Assembly: GCF_003589595.1 (NCBI RefSeq)
Contig: NW_020653855.1
Span: forward strand, 2,065,441-2,129,440
Source: Hyposmocoma kahamanoa
Lineage: Eukaryota; Arthropoda; Insecta; Lepidoptera; Cosmopterigidae
DNA length: 64,000 nucleotides
Direction of reading: 5' to 3'
Shown here: in pieces, positions 45,677 to 55,944 of the stretch
How the letters are laid out: every line of letters starts with the position of its first letter
How positions within the stretch are numbered: the stretch's first letter is position 1
Translations under genes and position numbers: made by a program
Notes under the pieces: generated by a model
Seen by the model: the letters and a program-made list of their open reading frames with translations, nothing else
Told to the model about the DNA's origin: nothing
Database searches by the model: none

Positions 45677-46515
45677 GATGTAACCGAAGAAGAAGAAATG
45701 ACAGATACATTGATGGTTGACGAAGTGGATATAAGAGTTTAGAGGAAAATTAAAACTAGATTCAAGTTGTATTTTTTACTATTATTGTAACAAAACTAGC
45801 CCTGTTAGCATTGTGTTGTTGCAAAACTAGCTACGTTCATTCTGAACAATTACAAAACTAGTTATTTTGTTATTACTGTTGCAAAACTTTCTGTTTAATT
45901 TTTTATGGAAATAAATTAAAAAGTTTAATACTGTGATTTCGTTTCTTCGTCTCTTTTTTATCACAATTTTCAGATAATTAAAAAAGTACCATTTAAATTC
46001 CCGTTTTCGGAACAATAATTGTTTTTTAGTTTATAGCTTTTTTATCCACGCACATAACGCAGTTCGCTAGTGGACTACTTATTCATTTTGTCTATGCAAA
46101 GCGAAACGTAAACAAAAATTGACTAATTTAAAAAAGAACAAACAACTTATCGCGGTAGTGCCAAAAAGAGATTCAAAAGAGTTCAAAAAGGGGTCAAAGG
46201 AGATTACTTTCAACCGCATACATTTTCAGCTTTTGTTTTCTGAACGTTGCCTGACACACTGCCGTGCGTCTAGGTCTTTCCTAATTGATATGTATTTTTT
46301 TAGAAACCAAAAAGAAAAAAACATAAATGGAATTCTGTTAGTCGAAAATGAAGCTAAACATTAACGAATAATGGAGAACATATTTCTGGATTAATGATTA
46401 TTGAAAAACGAATTTTCGTTTGACATTACAAAAACAAAAATGGCATTTAATAAAAACCAGTAAGTTTTTAATGTTCGGGTGGTAGCATGGTAGCGGGAAA
46501 TTTTGTTTTTTTTTA

Positions 46516-46570
46516 TGATAAAATTTTTCTAAATTCATTTTTAAAACATTACTTTCAGGTGCGATCAGTG
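46516..46570 (+). promoter_or_regulatory. predicted initiator of agp-like gene D
   Basis: GCGATCAGTGAACG has TCAGTG at 46565-46570 (+1 near 46567), 129 nt before the ATG. TGATAA is at 46516-46521. Less like the A/B/C set than those are to one another. Confidence 0.4.
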
Positions 46571-46695
46571 AACGAAACGAACGAAAATAATTATTCTCTG
46601 TTATTTACGCATAACGAACAATGGAGAATTGACTTTGCAAAATGTATCCTAAATAAATACGAAAAATATTGAATCAAAAAATTTAACTGTCAAGA

Positions 46696-47880
46696 ATGGC
46701 ATTCAAGTTTATATATTTAATACTTCTAATGTTGTATAGTGTTACCGGGGATCAATTAAAACAAGTGGTAATCGTCGGAAGACATAACATAAGATCACCT
46801 CTGAGAAATTTGTCACAGTATACACAAAAGGAATGGACCAAATGGAATACAGAACTGGGATTTTTGACTACCAAAGGGTGTTTATTGGAAGAGTACTTAG
46901 GAGAATATTTCTCTGATTGGTTGTTAAAAGAAAAGCTACTAACAACTGAATGTCCAAATGATACATCAATCCACGTTTATGCAAATGCTCCTCAAAGAAC
47001 CAGAAAAACAGCTGAGCATTTCATTAGAAGTGCTTTTAAACAGTGTAATATAACTATAAATTTCATGGGAAATGTTACCATGGATCCTATGTTTCAACCA
47101 TTTTTTCACAAGCCTCTACTAAATAGTTCCGAAAATTTCGTAAATTTCGTAGATATTCTTAAAGAAATGAAAGAACGACTTAATTCAATAAAACTTGAAG
47201 ATGCTTATGTTAGATTGAACACTATTTTGGATTTTAAAAGCTCCAATTTGTGTAAAGATGAAGGCAAATGTGATTTAACAAAATTGCCGAGCGTTGTAAG
47301 TTTAAAATATGAAAAAGAACCGGTAATTGTTGGCGCTTTAAAAATGGCAAGTGAAGTAGTTGATGGATTTCTAATGGCATATTATGATGGAGTAGAATTG
47401 AACAAAATCGGTTGGGGTGAAATGCACCAAAATGACTGGAAAATTCTAGGGAAAGTTGTACAAGAAAACCAAAACGTACGCTTCAATTATACACAATTTG
47501 CCAGACACGTTGCAAAACCATTGCTAAACTATATAAAACAGGAATTCTTAGATGAGAAGCATAAATTTACATTATTAGTTGGCCATGATTCTAATATAAA
47601 CACTATTCTGGCATCTATGGCTATCAATCCTTATGATTTAGATAATCAAAATGAAAAATCACCAATAGGTGGAAAGATTGTTTTTGAAAAGTGGCTAGAC
47701 GAACAAAGTGAACGTTATTTTTTGAAAATAAAATTCGTTTACTTAACATCGGATCAGATAAGAAGTGGCGCCAGAATTACAAAGGAGAATCCACCACGTA
47801 TTGTTATTTTGGAAATGCAAAATTGTACCATTGATAATAGAGGCTACTGTCCTTTTGAACATTTTCTAGAAGCTCTATAG
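46696..47880 (+). CDS. agp: Agp-like glucose-1-phosphatase paralogue D (horizontally acquired family)
   Basis: Single exon, 394 residues. Signal peptide MAFKFIYLILLMLYSVTG, with mature DQLKQV start as in A and C. R29-H30-N31 with IRSPL, QRTRKTAEHF at 100-109, MDP at 129-131, H297-D298 in GHDSNI and PIGGK at 323-327 are all intact. It keeps all three cysteine pairs of the bacterial enzyme: 86/117, 186/192 and 377/385 (NCTIDNRGYC, compare GCPIDADGFC in Agp as I recall it). A 6-7-residue insertion follows the DP loop (FFHKPLLNSSEN). Sequons at N118, 126, 143 and 264. Of the RHN copies it looks nearest to the ancestral form and is the best candidate for a working enzyme. ATTAAA at 47916. Substrate (glucose-1-phosphate or phytate-like) is inferred. 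Confidence 0.95.
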   Translation: MAFKFIYLILLMLYSVTGDQLKQVVIVGRHNIRSPLRNLSQYTQKEWTKWNTELGFLTTKGCLLEEYLGEYFSDWLLKEKLLTTECPNDTSIHVYANAPQRTRKTAEHFIRSAFKQCNITINFMGNVTMDPMFQPFFHKPLLNSSENFVNFVDILKEMKERLNSIKLEDAYVRLNTILDFKSSNLCKDEGKCDLTKLPSVVSLKYEKEPVIVGALKMASEVVDGFLMAYYDGVELNKIGWGEMHQNDWKILGKVVQENQNVRFNYTQFARHVAKPLLNYIKQEFLDEKHKFTLLVGHDSNINTILASMAINPYDLDNQNEKSPIGGKIVFEKWLDEQSERYFLKIKFVYLTSDQIRSGARITKENPPRIVILEMQNCTIDNRGYCPFEHFLEAL

Positions 47881-47915
47881 CCCGTTCACTAAAACATCTT
47901 TTAAATTTCATAAGT

Positions 47916-47921
47916 ATTAAA
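47916..47921 (+). terminator. poly(A) signal candidate, gene D
   Basis: ATTAAA 36 nt after the stop codon of gene D. Confidence 0.4.
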
Positions 47922-47952
47922 TTTGTTCCTTATTCCTAAAGGTGTTTAAATC

Positions 47953-48173
47953 AGAAGTTTTTTTTTTTTTTTTTTCAACAATCAACATTTTTTTCAACTA
48001 GGGAAACCCTGTGTCGCGGGTGCTATGGACACACACATAGACAACCACAAATTACACCCAAACTCACAAGAGAAATAAAAGTAGGCCATACAAATATTTC
48101 TCCCGGCCCGGGAATCGAAGCTGGGACCTCTGTGTGGCAGTCCGGCATGGTAACCTTTCGGCCACGGAGGCAG
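47953..48173 (-). repeat. SINE family C with poly-T (poly-A) end
   Basis: The minus-strand head TGCCTCCGTGGCCGAAAGG at the right, GGTCCCAGCTTCGATTCCC, and a T run at 47958-47977 that is its A-rich end. It begins about 75 bp past the stop of gene D. Confidence 0.8.
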
Positions 48174-48512
48174 TTTAAAGTTAATTATAAATGTACAGAT
48201 TTTATTCTGAGATTAATTTGATAAATTATTTGCGACCTCGCACGGTTGCATTTCGGGAAATTGTAGAGTATGTCAATTTATTTTGCAATATATTTCCTTA
48301 AATTACTTTTCACCAGAGCGAGACCTAAAATAACAGTATTTCCCGTTGGTCAGATTGATGGTCAGACTGGTCTGGACTTGTTATTGTACAGATTGATTCA
48401 GGTCAGGATGTCATACAAAAATGTATAATGAGGCTCAAAACAGTTTTGCATTTATAACGCAGTAATTAAATAATTACTGTGATTGTAGACTTCTTTTTAT
48501 TTGAATCTGTTT

Positions 48513-48605
48513 GACTACCTTCGTGGTCGAGTGGCTTGTATATCGGCTTTCATGGTCTTGCCATCTCTGAGGTCCTGGGTTTGATCCCCAGCCGGACCAA
48601 TGCTG
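48513..48605 (+). repeat. tRNA-like SINE head, family D
   Basis: ACTACCTTCGTGGTCGAGTGG (A-box-like), then GGGTTTGATCCCCAGCC (B-box-like), with no proper anticodon arm or CCA context. A SINE rather than a tRNA gene. Confidence 0.6.
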
Positions 48606-49103
48606 AAATAACGTTTCTTCTTCTTTTAACAACGACGGTACTACAAATTTCAATTTCAAAATCAAAGTGCCTTAACTTTGGCATCAGAGCAATGTATGTA
48701 GTATGTTCGATGAACGTATGTGATGTTGCCTACCTATGCTTTACCTGTTTGATGACAAGTATTATAATTTTATAAATAGCTTTATAAATATTCTTTTTGC
48801 TTACAATTTTTATTAAGTTCTCATTATTATTTATTATATAATAATTTATTATAATATAAACGATATAGGAAAGATTTTCAAGGGAATGAGCAATTCCAAT
48901 TAATTGTATGGGAAAATATAATTATATTCCATTCATTATTCACAAGTCAATAACGAAATTTGCAAAAATGTAATCTATTGTTTGTTTTTTGTTTCCTTAT
49001 TACAAACAAACTATAAGACGTCTTAATCAAATGAAAAATTTTGCTTTTGTGGCCTCCATTTAAGGTTTAATTTCGCATTATATTGGACATAACTTTTGCT
49101 GTT

Positions 49104-49227
49104 GGGCTAGCACCACAGGGCGCGACTTCCGCGAGAGCGACATAACGCGCGAGATAATCCTATTCTCGCACAGAGATCTCACGCTTTACGTCGCTCTCTC
49201 GCTAGTCGCGCCCTGTCGTGCTAGCCC
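49104..49227. mobile_element. 124-bp GC-rich MITE
   Basis: GGGCTAGCACCACAGGGCGC at the left pairs with GCGCCCTGTCGTGCTAGCCC at the right; the next part (GAGAGCGAC / GTCGCTCTC) also pairs. It can fold over nearly its whole length. No clear target duplication. Confidence 0.7.
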
Positions 49228-49374
49228 TACTGATCGTGATGACAAAAACATGAAGCAAAAAATTAGCAGGAATTTGGTTTCCTAGTATGAAAACATTACG
49301 ATCAAAATAGCGCGATTCGTATAAATTAATTTGCTAGCCTTTTTGATATATGGCGTAGGACGGGACACATGTGG

Positions 49375-49560
49375 AGCAAGACATCGACTGATTCGCCAAT
49401 CAGTCAATCAGCTTCTTTTGCCCTGTCGCAAGGTGGGTCGACGACATAGTACGCATCGCGGGTCGTCAATGGATGCGGCTAGAACAGGACCGTGATGGAT
49501 AGCTCAAACTGCGGGAGGCCTATACCCAGCAGTGGGTGAAATCAGGCTGTGGATGATGAT
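49375..49560 (+). pseudogene. non-LTR retrotransposon 3' end
   Basis: RWVDDIVRIAGRQWMRLEQD, then a stop, then LREAYTQQW and GATGATGATGAGG. This is the end of an element family whose other fragments are at 55045-55100 and 62938-63265. Confidence 0.65.
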
Positions 49561-50274
49561 GAGGATTTGATACATTCTGCATAAGCCCTTTTAAATCGTA
49601 TAATGTTTTAACGTACCTATTTGATTCTCCTACTTGAAAAAGTAAACTATAAGGATTTGGGGAATTTGTCATTCGAGTAATGAAACGGCCTCGTGAACTT
49701 CATAGATTGTAATATTTCATAATTGTACCAAACAATTCCGAACAATTTGATAGCTCTGACTTAAGTGACAATCAACCAAACTAAAACACTATCTAAAATC
49801 TTTGGCAAGTGTAACACTCTCTATGGCGACTCTCGTCCAAAGAGAATCCCACAGTGAGCCTATAATAATAGGCGACGTCTAAAGCCGCCACAGGGGTATA
49901 AAAAATCTAGTTTTTTTTCTAGACGATCACTCCAAATTTTTTTTTTATATGTAAAAATATACGTGCGCATATGACCTCAATCTAACCTGATGGAAAGTGA
50001 CGATGAGGCCGATAATGGAGCATGCAAACCTTATTTAGGTGTGCATGCCTGTTCACTCTCGCTTTGGAAAGGGCCTTAGTTATAACGTTCAGGGAATAAG
50101 CTGCAGGTAGTAAATTCCACTCCATAGCCTTCGCCACGTAAATGTACCCACGCCATTAAGGGTGGTAGGTGGAAGAAGAAATAAATAGTGCAATTCCATC
50201 GCATACTAGAGTTATATATCCTGTATGATTCCAATAAGTACACTTGCATCTACATTCATAGGCACTACTCAGAA

Positions 50275-50525
50275 AAATCAGGACGCTGGTTTGGATTCAA
50301 ATCAGAATCGACCCGATTGGGTAGTCCCGAAATCAAATGGATTTCTGAGCGAGACGATTAACCTGATTCTTACTATATCTTTCGAATTTGTGAGTTAAAT
50401 CAACTACTGTTCCGATTAGAAATGTCAAAAGTTTCCAATCGGCCAGTTGTGAATCGCAACTACGCGCCTCAATTCGGAAAAGACACAGTTTCCGATCGGG
50501 AGAAGTAATCAAAATCAAGCTGCAG
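50275..50525 (-). repeat. repeat family G copy
   Basis: On the minus strand CCGATCGGAAACTGTG, GACATTTCTAATCGGAACAG and GGACTACCCAATCGGGTCG match the other copies. Confidence 0.6.
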
Positions 50526-50599
50526 AACCAGTTTCAAAAAGGTTCATTTTCCAAATTGATTCTGTACAAGATGTACAAAATCAATTTGGACGGTTGCAT

Positions 50600-50670
50600 C
50601 CTCGCCTAGCCTCGGTGGAATAACGGTTTGAACACAGTGCAAACCGCTATGCCACCGAGGTAGTCATTGG
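50600..50670 (-). repeat. tRNA-like hairpin
   Basis: GCCTCGGTGGAATAACGGTTT pairs with AAACCGCTATGCCACCGAGG. On the minus strand the start (GACTACCTCGGTGGCATAGC) resembles the heads of other lepidopteran SINEs. Confidence 0.5.
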
Positions 50671-51728
50671 TGAAATTTAAATCCTTTAAGAAACAAGTTG
50701 TAATACTTACTTTTATTATTTCTTACAAGACATAAAAAAAAATAATGATTATATTTTAATAGCACATTAGAACGTTATTTTAGATAGCAATAGATAGATC
50801 ATCATTACATTTTTTTTCGTTCCGTCCGCTATTCGCTTCCGCTCCGTTTATTCATGCAAACACGGCTTTAAATAAGGTGTGTTCACGAATCTAGTTTGCA
50901 AGAAAAGACCGTACGCAGTTTTTAACCGCGTGCTTTAATTTTTTTATTAGGTTTTCTATGATAGAAGTTTTAATTAAATATCTTAATTTCTTAGAAGTGT
51001 TAATAAAATATTCTAAATACTTAGTTCATACCAAGAACTGGAAACATTTTATCATTTTCCTTATTAATAGTAGAATCAATCCGTCTTAAACTGGGAATTA
51101 ATAATAATATTGGTTTTTAGTTAATATTATGATGTTTTACTATCATTTTAAATAATTACGTCGATGTGCTAATTAATTATTATGATCTTCTTCTTTTAAA
51201 TATTATGGCCCCATCGAAATAATCAATGATTTTGCCAATGTCAAGTAAAAATAACTATGTACGGTAGTTTAGTATTATTATAAAAATTATACAAAAAAAT
51301 GGCGATTTCGCCAATGTCCTGTGAGTTTGTAATTAAAATTACAGCATTCATAATTTAACGTTCGTTGTAAACACATCTTTGGTTGTCAAATTGACATCTT
51401 TGAAATGCGTCCTTGGTGGTTCTTATGTTTACATTTCAAATTTAGAAAACGTGGCTTAAAATATTAATTTCCAATAACAATAAAGTGATCCTAATCTATA
51501 AATCTAGTCAGAATAATAATGAGCTGAATTCTTTTGATAAAGTCTTTTAACTAGTACACTTTTAGGTTATGTATGCTTATACTTATACCACTTACTTTCA
51601 TAATTTATTAAGATTGAGTAATTATTTATGCTTATATACCTATCATACAACCACGTGACTGTATGTCGAAATGGACTGTGCCAAACAAACACTATTTTTT
51701 TTACACTGTGACGAAAGCACGTATTTGT

Positions 51729-51734
51729 TCAGTC
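51729..51734 (+). promoter_or_regulatory. possible initiator of agp-like gene E
   Basis: TTGTTCAGTCTTTGAAAC contains TCAGTC, 47 nt before the ATG. The short distance and the lack of other shared sequence with A-D make this weaker. Confidence 0.3.
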
Positions 51735-51777
51735 TTTGAAACAAGTTATTTTTATATAGTGATTTTGCTAAAAAAAT

Positions 51778-53022
51778 ATGAGTGTAGTGTACAGTACAGT
51801 GAAAACCATATTCAACATAGGTTTTATATTAACTTATATAGGCATTTCAGTCTACGTGTTTGTATATGGGTCAACCAGTGACTATAATAATATTACATTA
51901 AAACAAGTGTTTATATTAAGTCGACATGGTGTCAGAACACCTTTAGCCAAAGATCTAGATCAAATGACACCAAAAAAGTGGCCAGACTGGAATAAAAAAC
52001 CTGGTTATTTAACAGAAAAAGGAATTTTACTAGAAGGTTATATGGGAAAGTATTTTTCCGAGTTGCTGAATAAAGAAAACCTGTTGCCAGATTATTGTCC
52101 GAAAGAAGAAGAAATTTTTATCTATGCAAATGTTAAACAAAGAACCATAGAGTCAGCAAAAGCTTTTGTCAATAAAGCCTTTTCTGGATGTAACATAACA
52201 ATACACCAAAAAGATCACAATGGTATTGATCCTGTATTCAATGTAGCAATACATAACTCATCTTTAAGTTTTCAGAAACTTGCCTTAGAACAAATGTATG
52301 AACAATTAAGACCATTAAATTTGAACAAATCATTTGAAGATATGTCACATATTTTAGATTATAAACTATCTCAACTTTGTTTAATAGACAATGAATGTAA
52401 TTTAATCACAGACTTGAACAAAATAATTGACGTTCAAGTAGGATTCAAGCCTAATATAAAGGGACCGCTAAAAATTTGTAATTCAGCTATAGACGCTTTT
52501 ATTATGGAAAACTATGAAGGTTTTCCTTTTAACAATGTAGCGTGGGGTCAAATGACAGAGTCAAAATGGCAAGACATAATAAATCTAAGTCGCAAATATC
52601 ACAATGTGATCTTTAACACAACTTTAATTGCAAAAGATTTATCGTTACCATTATTAAATTACTTTAGGAACATATTTCTCAACGATAATTCAACTAAAGT
52701 TACCTTATTAATGGGCCACGATGCTAATATTTACACTTTGATTAACAGTATGAGTTTCAAACCATATTTTTTACCGGAACAATATGAATTGGCACCAGTT
52801 AGTGGTAAAATTGTATTTCAAAAATGGTTCGATGAGGTGAAGAAGAAAGATTTATTAAAAATAAGTTACGTATATCAATCTACTAAACAGTTAAGATCCG
52901 GTATTGAGTTGAGTTTATGGAATCCACCTCAGTTTGTCACATTGGAGTTACATAACTGTAAAATTGATGACAAAGGCTATTGTTTGTGGGATGATTTTGT
53001 TAAGTTTTTGCATACCTTGTAG
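51778..53022 (+). CDS. agp: Agp-like acid phosphatase paralogue E (divergent, RHG motif)
   Basis: Single exon, 414 residues, the longest of the five. The N-terminus has 10 polar residues, then a hydrophobic stretch (about 11-31), which could be a long signal peptide or a membrane anchor. R49-H50-G51 with VRTPL: Gly instead of the Asn found in A-D and in bacterial Agp. QRTIESAKAF (121-130), DP at 151-152, H314-D315 in GHDANI, and VSGK instead of IGGK near 341-344. All three cysteine pairs remain (107/138, 201/207, 394/402). The C-terminal part (KIVFQKWF, YVYQSTKQL, VTLELHNCKID) is the most Agp-like in the cluster. Sequons at N38, 139, 160, 183, 280 and 304. RHG occurs in most histidine acid phosphatases, so substrate choice may differ. 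AATAAA at 53171. Confidence 0.95.
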   Translation: MSVVYSTVKTIFNIGFILTYIGISVYVFVYGSTSDYNNITLKQVFILSRHGVRTPLAKDLDQMTPKKWPDWNKKPGYLTEKGILLEGYMGKYFSELLNKENLLPDYCPKEEEIFIYANVKQRTIESAKAFVNKAFSGCNITIHQKDHNGIDPVFNVAIHNSSLSFQKLALEQMYEQLRPLNLNKSFEDMSHILDYKLSQLCLIDNECNLITDLNKIIDVQVGFKPNIKGPLKICNSAIDAFIMENYEGFPFNNVAWGQMTESKWQDIINLSRKYHNVIFNTTLIAKDLSLPLLNYFRNIFLNDNSTKVTLLMGHDANIYTLINSMSFKPYFLPEQYELAPVSGKIVFQKWFDEVKKKDLLKISYVYQSTKQLRSGIELSLWNPPQFVTLELHNCKIDDKGYCLWDDFVKFLHTL

Positions 53023-53170
53023 TTCTACAGTTAATGTACAGTCAGCATCAAAAATAACATCTGAACGAGCACTGTTCAAAAAATCCTTCTTTTTTTGAAG
53101 TTGATTAAAAAAATAGTTTCAGTTGAACAATCGCGAAAACCTAAGAACTTGATATGTTAATATCTACCCG

Positions 53171-53176
53171 AATAAA
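53171..53176 (+). terminator. poly(A) signal candidate, gene E
   Basis: AATAAA 149 nt after the stop codon of gene E. Confidence 0.4.
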
Positions 53177-54344
53177 TGTACGACCATGCTTTTAAAATGT
53201 TGTCAGCTAAATAAGTTGGATATTTATTAAGGCGTTGAATACCGAATTACGCTTTACTTTAAAGAGTTTTAAGCAAGTTCTGTTTAAAAAAAATACTGGC
53301 AGAGGAAAAAATGTGTATTATTCTTCATCATATTATCTAAAATGTTGTTGTTTCCAAAGCACGATTTTACAATATTTTCTAAATTAAAAAAAAATCATAG
53401 TTACCTCGTATCTACGCTTTCAACGCACTTATATCCGTAATATAAAACCAAGTAAAATTGATAAAATTTTGAAGAATAAGGTATTATCGAATAATGAAAA
53501 CGGTGGTTATTTTATTTTTCCATTTTTAACCTACTTTTTTGAGACGCGCGCAAACTGTTGGTAGTTTCTTCTCTTTTACGCATACCAAGGTCGGCTGTGA
53601 TAGCTGAGACGCATTGCTGGATGGACCTATGTCGCCCGCACTGCACCTACCTATCTAATTAATTAATTTCATAATCGTAAAGTAGGCGTGGCATAAAACA
53701 TCGATCGCTCAAGGTCATCGACGCTTTTCAGCGTCTTGAAATGAAATCAATCTGCACTTTTGGCTCCATGTAAAATTTAATAAATACAAGGAGTATTATA
53801 ATTCTTCAAAATAAATTATATTTGAAAATACTTGCACTTTTCTCAATATTTACTTAGATTAAATGTGATTGTGGCTTCTGCTAGACAAGCCTTTGGGTAG
53901 TTTTTGACTACTTAGATCATTGTCATGCTGACTGTACTTACTGTATGGAAGTTTAATAATTAAACTAACTAAGCATAATAAATATCAATGGTTGTGATAT
54001 TATATCTCAGTTTTGTAGAATATTTGTTATAAGTTGAGTTTTATAGACCTTGTATTTCTACTCATCCGTAGAACAAAGATCTATCAAGACTACTTGTTCT
54101 CAGGATATAACACATTTCGTTAGTTCTTCTCCGCTGTGGATGTCAGATCGACCGATGTTAGATTTTATATTTCCGAAACGAAATAAGATATAAAAATTCT
54201 CAAAACACATTTACACAGGCCTTAGTTTGAATAACGAAATTATGTATTTATCTACTTTTCGCTGTATAATCACATCGGACTTTGTTCTTCGGATGAGTCG
54301 ATCTGTTGCAATATTGTATTATTGCGAGTTTTTGTAAAATAACT

Positions 54345-54450
54345 CCAAGAGTGAGACTTGAACCCACGACTATGCTGCACCGTAGCATTGCTCTTTTAAA
54401 CTGAGCCACAGCACAAGTTATCGAGCTGTCGAAATTCTTCTATGTGTTTT
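54345..54450 (-). repeat. tRNA-like SINE head, family E
   Basis: On the minus strand CTGTGGCTCAGTTTAAAAG (A box) and CATAGTCGTGGGTTCAAGTC (B box). No mature tRNA fold is evident. Confidence 0.5.
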
Positions 54451-55546
54451 TATTACAGATCTTTGTACTGATAGATATATAAACACTGTTCACGGATATA
54501 ATACAAATACAGATTAAGCACAAAAGAAAAAAAACATAACTTGATTGTCATAGCAGTGAAACGACGCTGACTCAGAATATGCCAAAGTTTTCTGAGACGC
54601 TGGGTTTCAGTCAGGACCAACGAGACGGATTAAGTTATTTGAAACCAAAAATATAACGACTATGCATAAAGTTATACATTAAGAATAATAATATACTTAG
54701 TAAAGTGTAAATAGTGCACCTAAAATAATCTATTTTATATGTAAGTGCATGAGCTAGTGTGAATATAATTACAGCTGTAGGAGTAAATTGTGATTGTAAA
54801 GAGGTTTCAATGTAGTATAATGTATTTAGTATATAACATAATTATACATTAAAGCGAATAGATCAAAGCAATAACAAAATTCGATTCTACACAGACTACG
54901 TTAAATAATAAACATACACTACAAAGATTTTTGAAGTGAAACTAGGTGTTGCCGGTACAATGCTTTGAATTTGGGTGACATCTAGTGAGAAATTTTTGAA
55001 AAACCTCCCTATAGCCGGTACCTTTACAGATGCCTCAACTGTCTCAATATTGATGTCTAGTCTGGAAATCTTTGGGGGAGGCCTATGTTCAGCAGTGGAT
55101 TAGTAAATATTCTATTCGAATGAATATTCTTTTTTTTGTAAGTAAATTCATATACCCTGTACTATGAATGTTTTATTTCTTGGCTACCCACGGATAGAAT
55201 TATAGTTAGGTAAACCATACAGTGCCAAAAGTTGCAACATTGAAGTCGTTGTCGTGCACCTGTATCAGAGTTGCCAAATGGTTACATTTTACGTAACTTT
55301 TGACCCTCTCGCGTAATATATAAAGCAGCTTTTGTTTTTAAGGCAATTTTCGTAACTTTCGGGGACGTTAAGATTTTGTAGATTCAACTATATTTGTTAT
55401 TGTGAATTCTAAATGGTTTACGAACGCACCCAAATTAGATTAAAAAAATCTACCGAGAGATGGTGCAAATAAAATGAACTCAATGTATAACTGGTTAGAG
55501 TTAGATTTCTCTTGAGCATACTTAATTTTTGTTTGTTGGATTTAAT

Positions 55547-55832
55547 CATTGACTTACAAATAAATGGACGACGGGTCTAATACAAAAACCACGAAAAAAA
55601 TGTCCCAAGTCAACCTATTTAAACGTAGTGACATGTAAAGGAATATGGAAAAGCTAAAACGTTGAATTTAAATTGTAATGTCATCGCAGTACTGTCTAAT
55701 TTTGCTTGCTTCGCTGTCAGTCGAACAAACGAAGGCTAAAGCGTGAATGACGCTCTGTATACGATTTTAACGCCCTATAAGTTCGGACACTTTTTAACGC
55801 GGACCCGACGTCCATATAATTGTAAGTCAATG
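55547..55832 (+). mobile_element. P/hAT-like MITE, copy 5, with 8-bp TSD
   Basis: 286-bp long form, flanked by GATTTAAT (55539-55546) and GATTTAGT (55833-55840), 7 of 8 matching, so probably older than the others. Confidence 0.85.
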
Positions 55833-55944
55833 GATTTAGTATTATCTTCTAAGATCTGTTACAGTTAGTATATTAAATTAAAAAAAACAAATTTGCAAAA
55901 TGGAAGTTGATGCAAAAGTGTATCTTTGCAAGTAACGAAATGTA

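Larger units (their letters stand above)
48180..51720. other. 3.5-kb interval between agp-like genes D and E
   Basis: No gene seen. Contains a SINE-like head, a short retrotransposon end, a 124-bp MITE, a G repeat and a tRNA-like hairpin, listed separately; 48780-49080 and 50690-51650 are AT-rich and otherwise empty. Confidence 0.6.

Noticed and set aside
22169..53022. Bacterial contamination as the source of the agp-like genes
   Set aside because: The genes have eukaryotic signal peptides, AT-rich codons and insect repeats on all sides, and there is no bacterial operon context or ribosome binding site pattern.
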